From: a virus
IMG/VR virus record: IMGVR_UViG_3300044971_000957
Span: 1 to 53,580 of that record
Length of the DNA stretch: 53,580 nt
Direction: 5' to 3' (one strand)
Shown: piece after piece, positions 1-9,026 of the stretch
Position numbering within the stretch: the stretch's first letter is position 1
Layout: the number at the start of each line of letters is the position of its first letter
Notes under the pieces: model-generated
Told to the model about the DNA's origin: nothing
The model's input: only the letters and a program-made list of their open reading frames with translations
Database searches by the model: none
Made by a program: the position numbers and the translations under genes

Positions 1-2456
1 AATGAACCAGAAGTAATTCCTATTATATTATCATATCCAATATTAATATCACCAGGAAAATTAGAAGTAGCAGTGTAGTCATAGACCCATTGAGCTGGAA
101 CGGAACCCGATTTATATAATTGAAGTGTGGCTTCAGGTCCACCATTATTTGCATATCCAACTACGTTAGTTGCAAAAAGGGAAGTATCTCCGGGGTTTGA
201 GACTGTACCCTGTGCAACCATTCCAGATGCCAAATTGGATATTAGAAAGAGGGTGTTTTCAGTAGAACCACTTGCGTTTATTTGGTATCCAGTTGGTCCA
301 AAAGTATTCGTTTGTCCTATTATAAGGTCTAAGGAATCACCAGCTCCATCCGTTGTAGAAAGTTTAACACTGCCACTTACTTTTAATGAACCACTTAAAA
401 CAGTGTTACCATTTATGTTTAATGCATTTATTGGAATTGAAAAATTTCTTACTGCACGAACTAAGTATTCTTCGGTTTTATTTTCAACACTACCTATACC
501 ATTTAAAAAATTTACTTGTGTTGCGAGAGTGGGTGCAAATTCTTCAGAACTCCAATATCTTTCACTCACAAAACCACCAATGGCAACTTTGTTTGTATAT
601 AAAACACCCAACGTTGCTATATTAGGTAAAAACCAATCATCATATTCATTTGTAGTTTTATTATATGCAGCTGTAATTGCATCATCCCACGTTAAAGTGG
701 TTGGTTCATCAGCTTCTGCTGCTATAACACCTTGAACTAAATTTGGGTCATATCCACCATCACCCGGCGTATATAAATAAGCTATCTTACCACCCTGAAA
801 ACTATCTCCTATTTTAAGAGATGATGGATTCCAATTAATATTTAATGAAGAACTAACATATACACCATTTGGAGTATCAATTGATACTTTTTTGTAATAA
901 TCATCTATTTTTACATTGTTAATATCATTACCTAAAAAAGTTAGTCCAGTTGTTCCTTTGATATGAACATCGGTAGCTCCAGTATTATAAATTTGAAGTT
1001 TTCTTGAATCATTAACATCAGGTTGTAAATATATTGAACCAGTTCCTTTTATTATTTCATTTACTATTAATGAGCCATTTACATTCAATGAACCACTTAT
1101 CTCCACTGCATTTTCTGCTGCGTATATAAGATTATTTCTATTACTATCATCAATTCCATTACCTACAATAAAAGCGGATTGTACGGGTGATACAAAATTA
1201 TATTGGCCCTGTACGTGTTGATTATCACCTAATGCTATTGTTTGATAACCTTCGGCATGTGAATATGAACCTGATGCTAATGTATCTCTACCTTCGGCGT
1301 GTGAGCGGCCTCCGTATGCTATTGTTCCTAATCCTTCTGCGTGTGAAAAAAGTCCTATTGCCTGCGTACTATCTCCTTCGGCATGTGAGTTTTCTCCTAA
1401 TGCTGTATTCCCCAATCCTTGAATAAGAGAGCCTGTTATATTTTGGTTACCATTAAATTCATTTGAACCGGTTGTTGCGTATGTTGTTGGAATAAATGCC
1501 GTTGTTTGTACCGTTTCATCGGCAAATCCAATTGCTAATGTATTAATACCAATTCCCGTAGTTAATGGCTTTTGATATTCTATATCTAAACTAAGTTGAG
1601 GTCCTCCGTTGTAAGAAGAATATTGAAACGCCTCAGTTTTTTTATTTACAAATATACTTTGTTCTATAAAATTTCCTATGGTTTCAGAACTTTGGACACT
1701 TACATCACCACCAATACTTAAACTGCCACTTACACTTAATGAACCAGTTATTGTTTGATTTCCTATAAAATTTGCAGGTCCGATATTTGTGAAAGTACCC
1801 GATGATGATACTGTTAATGAACCCGTAATCTCTATTGTATTTGTTGTTGCCCATTTAGAACCAGTTAGTGCGAATAAAGAATCTCCTCTTAATCCAGAAG
1901 TTCCAGAAGTGCCGCTTGTACCAGAAGTTCCTGATGTACCTTCACTACCACTAACACCAGAAGTTCCAGATGTACCACTACTACCATTTTCTCCACTTAC
2001 TCCAGACGTTCCCGAAGTGCCGCTTGTACCATCACTACCACTTATACCACTAGTCCCACTACTTCCACTTACTCCAGAAGTTCCTGATGTACCACTTGTG
2101 CCACCACTTCCACTTACTCCAGATGTTCCACTACTTCCAAAGAATGTACCATTTAAACCTGATGTTCCAGATGAACCAGCCGTACCACCTGCTCCAGTTA
2201 TACCATTTGAACCCGATGTGCCTGATGTGCCACTTGTTCCATCAGTACCTATACCATTTACACCAGAAGTACCACTACTACCAAAGAAAGTACCATTTAC
2301 ACCAGAAGTTCCACTACTACCAAAGAAAGTTCCGCTTAAACCATCTACACCAGACGTTCCAGAAATACCAGATGTACCGGATGTACCATTAATCCCAGCA
2401 ACTCCAACAGAAGATACTTTAATTTGATATTGTGGTTGTATTATTTCTAATTTCAT
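1..2456 (-). CDS. Collagen-like tail fibre/adhesin with HAEG repeats and Lcl-type lectin-like domain (3' end cut by window)
   Basis: The frame is open from an ATG at 2454-2456 to the window edge with no stop, giving at least 818 residues and a missing C-terminus. After about 18 residues that include VSSVGVAG comes a collagen-like stretch of Gly-Thr-Ser and related triplets (about residues 19-188) with a repeated GTFFGSSGTSG unit. Around residues 350-418 there are SHAEG-type repeats resembling YadA-like trimeric adhesin head repeats. About residues 544-672 look like a DUF1566/Lcl C-terminal domain (GGKIAYLY, WDDAI, WFLPN, YWSSEE, VRAVRNFS). This is a C-type-lectin-like fold found in bacterial surface adhesins. 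The protein is most likely a trimeric fibre whose tip binds the host surface; that role is inferred. It follows the 2469-5105 gene by 12 nt and is probably co-transcribed with it. The GTS triplets are candidate O-glycosylation sites. Confidence 0.5.
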   Translation of the reverse strand, partial: MKLEIIQPQYQIKVSSVGVAGINGTSGTSGISGTSGVDGLSGTFFGSSGTSGVNGTFFGSSGTSGVNGIGTDGTSGTSGTSGSNGITGAGGTAGSSGTSGLNGTFFGSSGTSGVSGSGGTSGTSGTSGVSGSSGTSGISGSDGTSGTSGTSGVSGENGSSGTSGTSGVSGSEGTSGTSGTSGTSGTSGLRGDSLFALTGSKWATTNTIEITGSLTVSSSGTFTNIGPANFIGNQTITGSLSVSGSLSIGGDVSVQSSETIGNFIEQSIFVNKKTEAFQYSSYNGGPQLSLDIEYQKPLTTGIGINTLAIGFADETVQTTAFIPTTYATTGSNEFNGNQNITGSLIQGLGNTALGENSHAEGDSTQAIGLFSHAEGLGTIAYGGRSHAEGRDTLASGSYSHAEGYQTIALGDNQHVQGQYNFVSPVQSAFIVGNGIDDSNRNNLIYAAENAVEISGSLNVNGSLIVNEIIKGTGSIYLQPDVNDSRKLQIYNTGATDVHIKGTTGLTFLGNDINNVKIDDYYKKVSIDTPNGVYVSSSLNINWNPSSLKIGDSFQGGKIAYLYTPGDGGYDPNLVQGVIAAEADEPTTLTWDDAITAAYNKTTNEYDDWFLPNIATLGVLYTNKVAIGGFVSERYWSSEEFAPTLATQVNFLNGIGSVENKTEEYLVRAVRNFSIPINALNINGNTVLSGSLKVSGSVKLSTTDGAGDSLDLIIGQTNTFGPTGYQINASGSTENTLFLISNLASGMVAQGTVSNPGDTSLFATNVVGYANNGGPEATLQLYKSGSVPAQWVYDYTATSNFPGDINIGYDNIIGITSGS
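1890..2405 (-). repeat. Collagen-like GTS-triplet coding repeat in the 1-2456 gene
   Basis: Tandem 9-nt units encoding Gly-Thr-Ser and variants (GLS, GVS, GSD). The antisense reads Pro-Asp-Val and creates long spurious plus-strand frames. Confidence 0.5.
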
Positions 2457-2468
2457 TCTTTATAGCAA

Positions 2469-5105
2469 TTATGCGTGTTGTGTTATTACCAAAATTATAG
2501 ATGGTGATGCGGGCGTTGTTGGTGTTGTTCCACCGGCAAGGGCTGGGAATGATACCGTTGTACTTTCGGCCTGATACATTACTTCAAAATAAGAACCAGA
2601 ATTTAGGTATAGTATATTATTTTTATTTACAGTTGTATTATATCCTGCAGTCAATGTTCTTCTATTACTACTATAAGTTTCCAAAATACCATTCTTCTCT
2701 ATCCAAATTGTTGATTCAGCAGTACTAGTACCACTTTTTGTACATTGAACAGTATATGCTATATTATACCAACCAGTTACAGTTGTATAAACTCTACTTG
2801 TCCTAGTACCAGAACGAACCACCTCAAATGCTCCACTATTACCATCCATAGTTGATAATTCAAACGGATATGCCGTTGTTGTTGAACCTACCGTTTGAGA
2901 TGCCGTATGGTACATCATTGCGTAGTTGAATTGCTTACTACCACTTATATAAAATCCATCGTTTATATTAAAAGAACCAGTCACCGTCAATGAACCACTT
3001 ATCACAGCAGAACCAGTATATGCAGTTAGTATTGCTGATGTACCAGAAGTACCAGCCGTACCACCACTACCTGCCGTGCCGTTTGTTCCAGATGAACCAG
3101 ACGTTCCAGATGAACCAGACGTTCCAGAAGTTCCACCACTTCCTGCAGTTCCTCTTGTTCCAGAAGAACCAGATGTTCCACCACTACCAGACGTTCCATC
3201 TAATCCATTTATACCAGTTTGTCCAGAGGTGCCGCTTGTTCCAGATGTACCACTAGTCCCAGATATTCCTGATGAACCAGACGTTCCAGACGTTCCCGAT
3301 GTACCATCACCTCCAGATGCTCCAGCTAAGTTTACAGTCCAACTTGAATATGTACCACTACCAGTTGTTTCAGAAGGAGTTCCGAATACCAACTCACCAG
3401 TACTAATATTATATGATGTGATTGGTGATATTTGATGATTTGGTTGGTCAAATGCTATAATAATATCCTGTGCTATTGTGTATGCTAGTCCAGCTTCAAC
3501 AAATATAGTTCCACCAGTACCTAAAGTAAATTCAGTTTCAGATGTAGTTTTGTATTTATCCCCATCATATCCAGAAGTTCCATCACTACCAGATGTACCA
3601 GACGTTCCAGACGTTCCCGATGTTCCTGATGTTCCAGAAGAACCAGCAGTTCCACCACTTCCTGCAGTACCATTTGTTGCACTTGTACCAGACGTACCAG
3701 ACGTTCCAGAAGTTCCCGATGTACCAGATGAACCACCGCTACCAGCCGTTCCTCTTGTCCCTGATGTGCCTCCACTACCAGATGTACCATCTAATCCGTT
3801 TGTACCATTTGCTCCACCACTACCAGCAGTTCCGTTTGTACCACTAGTCCCGGACGTTCCTGATGTACCTGCCGTACCACCACTACCAGCCGTACCATCC
3901 GTACCACTAGTCCCAGAAGTTCCAGATGTACCACTTGTCCCAGAAGAACCGGAAGTGCCACTCGTACCAGATGTTGCCGATGTACCAGAAGTTCCCGATG
4001 TACCATTTATACCAGAAGTTCCAGATGAACCAGAAGTACCATCACCACCAGCTGCTCCCGCTAAGTTTACTTTCCATAAACTATATGTACCAGTACCAGT
4101 TACTTCGGATGCGCCATTCAATACCATTTCACCAGTTAATTTGTTATATGAAATTACACTAACAATTGTATGGTTTGATGAGTTGTATGCTAATAATACA
4201 TCCTGTGCTATTGAATATCCTAACCCAGCTTCAACAAATATAGTTTGATTACCACCACCCAAAGTATATGATGATGTTGATGTTGTTTGATACCTATCAG
4301 ATACTCCATCCGTACCAGATGTTCCGCTTGTTCCGCTTGTACCAGATGTTCCGCTTGTTCCGCTTGTACCAGAAGTACCAGAGGTGCCGCTTGTCCCAGA
4401 CGTTCCAGATGAACCGCCACTTCCTGCAGTTCCTCTTGTACCAGAAGTACCAGATGTACCGCTTGTGCCAGATGTGCCTGATGTACCTGCTGTTCCAGAT
4501 GTTTGTGTTGTGTAAGGTGCACCATTAATATAAAATTCACCATTCACAAATACTTCCGAACCACTTACTTCTAAAGGAATTATTGTACCATTGTTTCCAC
4601 TAAAGAATTGAAGTGAAGCATCACCTTTTGTAATATTACCAATAAAGAAATTTGAACCAGTATTGTATAAATATGCATCATTATTTCCACCTAAGAATTG
4701 GTTAAAGGTACTACTATTAATACCTAAATCCACATAGTTACCAATATTATTTGTTGCTACTAAATCTGCCGATGCGTTATTAAGAGAACTATTATTAGTT
4801 ACGATTATTTCAGTAAACCCTTGAATACTTGCTTCCGCTGATAGGACTTGGTTAGTTGAGCCAGATATGAACAAAGTTCCTTCAATTGTATTATCTCCTA
4901 TGAAATAATTATCACCAACCAATACGGCAAATGAGCCCGTATCCAAATAGTTGTAATATGGTAAATCCACCCATGCGTTTACACCATCACCTATTTTAAT
5001 AAGGTTTTCTGCTATTTGCAGACCAGGTTCACCTTGAGATAATACCGGGTTTACAAACTCCCAGTTTTCTTTTACATCCCTTCTTAATTGTATTTTACTT
5101 GCCAT
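2469..5105 (-). CDS. Collagen-like tail fibre with Mtd-type N-terminus and C1q/TNF-like tip
   Basis: 878 residues. Residues 1-50 (ASKIQLRRDVKENW, LSQGEPGLQ, IKIGDG.AWVDLPY) match the N-terminal attachment domain of the major tropism determinant family, which docks receptor-binding proteins on the tail. Three collagen-like Gly-Thr-Ser blocks follow (about 202-264, 350-512 and 595-687). They are separated by two copies of an 85-residue globular domain (267-353 and 513-598; shared motifs TIFVEAGL.Y.IAQD and TG.GTYS.W.VNLAGA.GGDG). The C-terminal 150 residues contain MMYHTASQTV, VTGWYNIAYTV and SGSYFEVMYQAE, which look like a C1q/TNF-type jelly roll. A trimeric rod with a binding head is inferred. 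It lies between two other fibre genes, 17 nt after the upstream gene. No chaperone domain is visible. Confidence 0.5.
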   Translation of the reverse strand: MASKIQLRRDVKENWEFVNPVLSQGEPGLQIAENLIKIGDGVNAWVDLPYYNYLDTGSFAVLVGDNYFIGDNTIEGTLFISGSTNQVLSAEASIQGFTEIIVTNNSSLNNASADLVATNNIGNYVDLGINSSTFNQFLGGNNDAYLYNTGSNFFIGNITKGDASLQFFSGNNGTIIPLEVSGSEVFVNGEFYINGAPYTTQTSGTAGTSGTSGTSGTSGTSGTRGTAGSGGSSGTSGTSGTSGTSGTSGTSGTSGTSGTSGTSGTDGVSDRYQTTSTSSYTLGGGNQTIFVEAGLGYSIAQDVLLAYNSSNHTIVSVISYNKLTGEMVLNGASEVTGTGTYSLWKVNLAGAAGGDGTSGSSGTSGINGTSGTSGTSATSGTSGTSGSSGTSGTSGTSGTSGTDGTAGSGGTAGTSGTSGTSGTNGTAGSGGANGTNGLDGTSGSGGTSGTRGTAGSGGSSGTSGTSGTSGTSGTSATNGTAGSGGTAGSSGTSGTSGTSGTSGTSGSDGTSGYDGDKYKTTSETEFTLGTGGTIFVEAGLAYTIAQDIIIAFDQPNHQISPITSYNISTGELVFGTPSETTGSGTYSSWTVNLAGASGGDGTSGTSGTSGSSGISGTSGTSGTSGTSGQTGINGLDGTSGSGGTSGSSGTRGTAGSGGTSGTSGSSGTSGSSGTNGTAGSGGTAGTSGTSAILTAYTGSAVISGSLTVTGSFNINDGFYISGSKQFNYAMMYHTASQTVGSTTTAYPFELSTMDGNSGAFEVVRSGTRTSRVYTTVTGWYNIAYTVQCTKSGTSTAESTIWIEKNGILETYSSNRRTLTAGYNTTVNKNNILYLNSGSYFEVMYQAESTTVSFPALAGGTTPTTPASPSIILVITQHA
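3036..4505 (-). repeat. Three blocks of collagen-like GTS-triplet repeats in the 2469-5105 gene
   Basis: Blocks at about 3046-3320, 3570-4050 and 4310-4500 encode Gly-Thr-Ser triplets with Gly-x-Gly interruptions (GSGG, GTAG). Between them lie two copies of an 85-residue domain. The DNA repeats are imperfect, so slippage or recombination could change rod length. Confidence 0.5.
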
Positions 5106-5122
5106 TGTTAATCCTATTTATT

Positions 5123-6724
5123 TTAAGCGCCTCCGCCATTTAATACTTCCGTTGATAATATAAATATTGAAGCTGCTGCTCCACCATCTATTGCACTTAC
5201 ACCATTTTGTTTTCCAACTCTACCAGTTACACTATCCCAAACTAAAATCTCATTTTCGGTTTCATTGGTTGGTACATTTGGTAATATTAAACCATTTGTA
5301 TCTATTACTGCCGATAACGTTCTATTAGTTGCTCCATTAGCGTATGTGTAAAATGCTGCTCTACTTCCTGCTCCAGATGTTGAATAATTTTCAGTAGCTT
5401 GAAATTCTAAACTTGTTGGAACTGCTTCTACTACTGGAAAATAACTACTTGTCGAATATCCTAATCCAGAAAAACGAGCCAATATATCTCCCGATAATGT
5501 TGGTGTTGGTAATGCGGCCGTTCCTCTAGCATGTCTACCTACAAAGATAGCTCCAATAGAAGAACCAAATCCATCCACAGTTACTCTCGCCGCCTGCCCA
5601 TCGTTTGAAGTAATATGTAACATACCACTTGGATTGATAACAGGTTGGTATGAACCAGATGCGTTACCTATGATACTTAGAGCACCAACATCTCCAGCAG
5701 GAATATTCGGAGTTATAATTTGAACTCTACCTTCTCTAGTTGCATTAAAAGTTGTTCTACCTGTTAATAAACTTTTTATTGCAAACGGTCTATTGAAATT
5801 TATATATCCAGTTGCATCTTCTACTCCAAATTCAATATCTCTAGCCGCATCTTTTATTTTTATATAATTGTCGTGAAATGTAAATTGACCTACTTGCAAT
5901 CCAGCTGAACCTTCTATTACAAAGTCACCATCTCTTGCTGTTAATTTATGGTCAATTGCTAAAGTTTCATCCTGAACATATATCGAGCCACTACCTATCC
6001 AAAGTTCTCTCCATCTTCTAGTAGACAATCCTAAATCTATTTGGTTTGATACGGATGGGATAAATGATTTGTTTGTAATAACCGAACCACTTCCCATTGG
6101 ATTGAAAAATATATCCGTATTTCCTTCTGCTTTTATTTCCAATGCCTGCTTTGTAACAGGTCTTACTAATGTAAATTTAGAACCAGTTACAGGAAGAATA
6201 ACATCATCGTATGCACTCAAATCCAAATTTAAGATAACTACGTTTCCAAATCCACTACCACCTCTAGTTTGAACTTGAGATGGAATAATTGAAACACCTG
6301 CTAATATATCACCTGCTATTATAGATGATACGGCTGTACCATTTCCCGCATCTAAATAAAATGCTGTCCAAGGATGCGGAATATCATTTGGGGTATTGAA
6401 TGATGAAGATGGTAATGTATCAGTTGAACCAGTACTATACCCTTCAATATTTACTAATGTATATGTTGCGTAATATATTTCCGATGCTATTGGTATTTTT
6501 TCTATTGTAGCGTTATCACCATCTACAAAAGTAATATTATTTACTTCAATACCACCACTTATGAATTGATTACCTATAAAACTATTTGAACCATCTAAAA
6601 TAGCATAGTTAGATAGGTCTTGCGTTTCACCTGCTTTACCCTGAATACCAACCGATGAGACCGATACATTAGTGGGTTTTGTCACAACACTAATCCTAGT
6701 CTTATTTACATTAGGAATACTCAT
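5123..6724 (-). CDS. Tail fibre / virion appendage protein
   Basis: 533 residues. The N-terminus (TNVSVSSVGIQGKAGE) resembles that of the collagen-like fibre at 1-2456, suggesting a common docking segment. The middle holds fibre motifs such as STRRWRELWIGSGSIYVQDE and a glycine-rich beta pattern. The second half (IFVGRHARGTAALPTPTLSG, LARFSGLGYS, LEFQATENYSTSGAGSRAAF) resembles a domain often seen in tail appendages of marine T4-like phages. No enzymatic motif, signal peptide or membrane segment is visible. It starts one base after the stop of the 6726 gene and is followed 17 nt later by the Mtd-type fibre, so the four genes from 7109 to 1 form one unit. The exact position in the virion cannot be told from sequence. 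Confidence 0.5.
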   Translation of the reverse strand: MSIPNVNKTRISVVTKPTNVSVSSVGIQGKAGETQDLSNYAILDGSNSFIGNQFISGGIEVNNITFVDGDNATIEKIPIASEIYYATYTLVNIEGYSTGSTDTLPSSSFNTPNDIPHPWTAFYLDAGNGTAVSSIIAGDILAGVSIIPSQVQTRGGSGFGNVVILNLDLSAYDDVILPVTGSKFTLVRPVTKQALEIKAEGNTDIFFNPMGSGSVITNKSFIPSVSNQIDLGLSTRRWRELWIGSGSIYVQDETLAIDHKLTARDGDFVIEGSAGLQVGQFTFHDNYIKIKDAARDIEFGVEDATGYINFNRPFAIKSLLTGRTTFNATREGRVQIITPNIPAGDVGALSIIGNASGSYQPVINPSGMLHITSNDGQAARVTVDGFGSSIGAIFVGRHARGTAALPTPTLSGDILARFSGLGYSTSSYFPVVEAVPTSLEFQATENYSTSGAGSRAAFYTYANGATNRTLSAVIDTNGLILPNVPTNETENEILVWDSVTGRVGKQNGVSAIDGGAAASIFILSTEVLNGGGA

Positions 6725-6725
6725 T

Positions 6726-7109
6726 TTATCTTGTTACATTTTTGGATAAACGAACTTTACCCTCCAATAATCTATAAACTTCACAACCACTTACTACTTC
6801 TAAATCATAATATGCTTCACCAAATGTTAATAATGAAGATGATGCAGCAGATACATAAACACCGATTGAACCAGATTGTAATGGAGTTGTTCCATTACTT
6901 CCACTTAAATTCAATCCCGTTCCACAACTATCGGATAGAGATGATGAAAGGTTTAGAAATACTTCGGAAGATTCAACTGAAGGTCTAACTTGCATTCTTG
7001 CATGCATACCTGTTAAATCAATTGGAGAACCGATATCATCTGTCCAATCTAATTGAAAATCTAATGTTGCCCCTTGTTCTATTACAAATGAGTATTTTGC
7101 TGCTGCCAT
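6726..7109 (-). CDS. Small virion protein, BppU-like N-terminal type fold
   Basis: 127 residues. The pattern FVIEQGATLDFQLDWTDD, followed by PIDLTGMHARMQVRPS, then a short Ser-rich loop, YYDLEVVSG and LLEGKVRLS, is typical of small immunoglobulin-like proteins next to phage fibre genes (BppU N-terminal-like domains and their relatives in T4-like cyanophages). These act as adaptors between the tail and receptor-binding proteins; this role is inferred from family and position. It is the first gene of the fibre unit 7109-1 and is preceded by an ATATTTAT promoter box about 25 nt upstream and by the terminators that end the capsid transcript. Confidence 0.5.
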   Translation of the reverse strand: MAAAKYSFVIEQGATLDFQLDWTDDIGSPIDLTGMHARMQVRPSVESSEVFLNLSSSLSDSCGTGLNLSGSNGTTPLQSGSIGVYVSAASSSLLTFGEAYYDLEVVSGCEVYRLLEGKVRLSKNVTR

Positions 7110-7134
7110 TTTTATTGAAATATTATAATACTCT

Positions 7135-7142
7135 TATAAATA
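7135..7142 (-). promoter_or_regulatory. Late-type promoter box upstream of 6726-7109
   Basis: Reading on the minus strand the box is ATATTTATA, about 25 nt before the ATG. It lies downstream of the terminator at 7173-7196, so it can start the fibre unit. It is one of the recurrent boxes described in the findings. Confidence 0.5.
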
Positions 7143-7160
7143 TAAAAAAGTTGGAAAGGG

Positions 7161-7196
7161 ATAAAATAAAAAAGAGAGAACGTTTCCATTCTCTCT
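7161..7196 (-). terminator. Second intrinsic terminator after the capsid gene
   Basis: 8-bp stem (7173-7180 with 7189-7196), 8-nt loop, followed on the minus strand by a T-rich run (TTTTATTTTAT). It backs up the stronger hairpin at 7291-7315. Confidence 0.5.
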
Positions 7197-7288
7197 CTAA
7201 CTATATTTGTGAAGGATAGTTATTCTATTTAAATTATATTAGTGTGTATCTATAAATATCAAATAGTTTTAGAAACCCAAAAGAGCAT

Positions 7289-7315
7289 AAAAAAGGGGGA
7301 AATCCATTTTCCCCC
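7289..7315 (-). terminator. Strong intrinsic terminator after the capsid gene
   Basis: Stem of five G-C pairs plus A-T pairs (7295-7302 with 7308-7315), small loop, then six T on the minus strand. It begins 30 nt past the capsid stop. Confidence 0.5.
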
Positions 7316-7344
7316 AATTTTATTCACTCTAAGAATGTTTAAGA

Positions 7345-9000
7345 TTAGATATTTTGCAAATCTTTAACATAAATCTTACCGTAGTACTCAGGACGCACCA
7401 TTTTCTTAGCGTAACGAGTCATCACACCTCTACGTGGAGTAAAGTTTTGTGGGTCGTACACTAAAGGAGTCATAATCAAAGGAACATATGGAGCGTAAAC
7501 TGCACCTGTCTCTAAGAAGTTGTTACCTCTATATCCTAATAAGATTTCGTTAGAAGTCATATAAGGGTTTTTGTAAACAGTGTAGCGATTAGCCATAGCA
7601 CCTACTTGAGTTACACCAGCTGCGAAAGATGTTGCATCTTTATCAGCGTTTACTACGAATCCAGGAATAGATTCTAAGATAGTACAAACATCAGGAGAAG
7701 CAACGATGAAGTTAGCTCCACCTCTCAATGTTAATTGGTGAATCTTATTAGATACCTTATTGATTTTAGTTCCTAAAGTCTGGAACCAAGTGTTCTTTTG
7801 GTAAGCCATTGCAGAAACTGCACCACCCCAAGCTGCTTGTCCAGTTGCACCATTGTTTAAGTATTCTTCACCAATAGTTGCAGACCAGTATTCAGTTGTT
7901 AATGCGTTGCTCTTTAACATATCTAAGATTTCTAAGTCAATCTCTAATGAGATATAATCAGATAACATAGAAGTTAATTCAGCTTCAGCATCGATTGAGT
8001 GATATGCGTTTAAGTCTTGAGCTAATTCAGGAGTCCAAACTGCTTTCAACTTACGAGTCTTAGCAACGATTGCCTCTGATTTCAATTCTAAGTCGATTTC
8101 AGGAATATCCAATGCAGTTGTTGTGTTACCAGCAGCGTTTGCAGTTGAATCTTCAAAATCTCCTCTATCGTAAGCTACAGGAACTTCAGAATAGATTACG
8201 TTAGTTGTACCACCAGCTAATGCTAAAGATGATGCAGAAACGAATAAAGTTACATTAGTACCAGATTTAAAGTTATACTGTCCTAATGTAGAGTTAGTGT
8301 TGTTAAATGCAGCAACACCAGCAGCATTAACCGCTTGGAATGAACGAACTGCTTCAGTATCAGCTGTTGCCGAAATGTTTGCAGATGCGATTGTTAATTT
8401 AACAATTTTATTAGCAGCTGCAGAAGCTGATAATGCTGAATCGTATCCTAAATCAGCCCAAGTAGCTGAAGCAGAAGTGATGTTACTAGCAGCAACAGCT
8501 ACAGTTGCATCGTTTACTGAATAACCATAACGGCCTTCACCATATAAACCACCTGTTGCTGCATCAGTTCTACCAAAGTTAGCTGCTGAACCAGTTGCGT
8601 TAGTACCACCGAAAAGTGATTTTCCACCGAATTGTCCTGCTGCTCCTTGTGAAGAACCATATTTGAAATCTAAGAAGAATACAAGACCAGAAGGTAAGTT
8701 CATAGGTTGTACACTAACGAATTCTTTAGAAGCAATCTCACCGAAGATTCTTCTTACTAAAGGTAAAGCTACACCACTCCACTCTTCTGAACCAGAAGAA
8801 GTACCAGTTTGAGTTGCCTCGTCCAACAATTGCTTAGCTTGGTTCTCTAAAAGAACTGCCATAGAGTGTTGGTCTCTATCTTTCATACCTTCTAATAGAC
8901 CGGTTTTCTCCCACTTAGATTTCAATTGACGTGTTTCAGCCAACATTACTGCTTGTGGGTTTTTGCCTTCCATTAACTTGGATAAATCAAAATTTGCCAT
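7345..9000 (-). CDS. Major capsid protein, gp23-type
   Basis: 551 residues, similar in size to T4 gp23. Recognisable gp23 segments are ALPLVRRIFGEIASKEFVSV followed by QPMNLPSGLVF, a TRKLKAVWTPELAQDLNAYH block near the middle, IDAEAELTSMLSDYISLEI, and the C-terminal PRRGVMTRYAKKMVRPEYYG. It forms the head shell. A candidate prohead-protease site LDE|A lies at residues 59-62 (cut after Glu61), matching both the place and the V/I/L-x-E rule of T4 gp23 maturation; this is inferred. The gene follows the scaffold gene by 26 nt, as gp22 precedes gp23 in T4, and is followed by two strong intrinsic terminators, as expected of a very highly expressed gene. Codons are less AT-biased than in neighbouring genes by eye. 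Confidence 0.5.
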   Translation of the reverse strand: MANFDLSKLMEGKNPQAVMLAETRQLKSKWEKTGLLEGMKDRDQHSMAVLLENQAKQLLDEATQTGTSSGSEEWSGVALPLVRRIFGEIASKEFVSVQPMNLPSGLVFFLDFKYGSSQGAAGQFGGKSLFGGTNATGSAANFGRTDAATGGLYGEGRYGYSVNDATVAVAASNITSASATWADLGYDSALSASAAANKIVKLTIASANISATADTEAVRSFQAVNAAGVAAFNNTNSTLGQYNFKSGTNVTLFVSASSLALAGGTTNVIYSEVPVAYDRGDFEDSTANAAGNTTTALDIPEIDLELKSEAIVAKTRKLKAVWTPELAQDLNAYHSIDAEAELTSMLSDYISLEIDLEILDMLKSNALTTEYWSATIGEEYLNNGATGQAAWGGAVSAMAYQKNTWFQTLGTKINKVSNKIHQLTLRGGANFIVASPDVCTILESIPGFVVNADKDATSFAAGVTQVGAMANRYTVYKNPYMTSNEILLGYRGNNFLETGAVYAPYVPLIMTPLVYDPQNFTPRRGVMTRYAKKMVRPEYYGKIYVKDLQNI

Positions 9001-9026
9001 TTTATAATATTTTTTGTTTAGTTTGT

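Noticed and set aside
1789-4248. Long plus-strand frames rich in Pro-Asp-Val (for example 1789-2427, 3076-3435, 3478-4248)
   Set aside because: They are the antisense of Gly-Thr-Ser triplet repeats; no start context, no family, and the minus strand has complete, recognisable fibre genes.
1890-4505. Regular short DNA repeats that could look like a CRISPR or satellite array
   Set aside because: The units are 9-nt coding triplets in frame with fibre genes; there are no spacers of fixed length and no cas genes.
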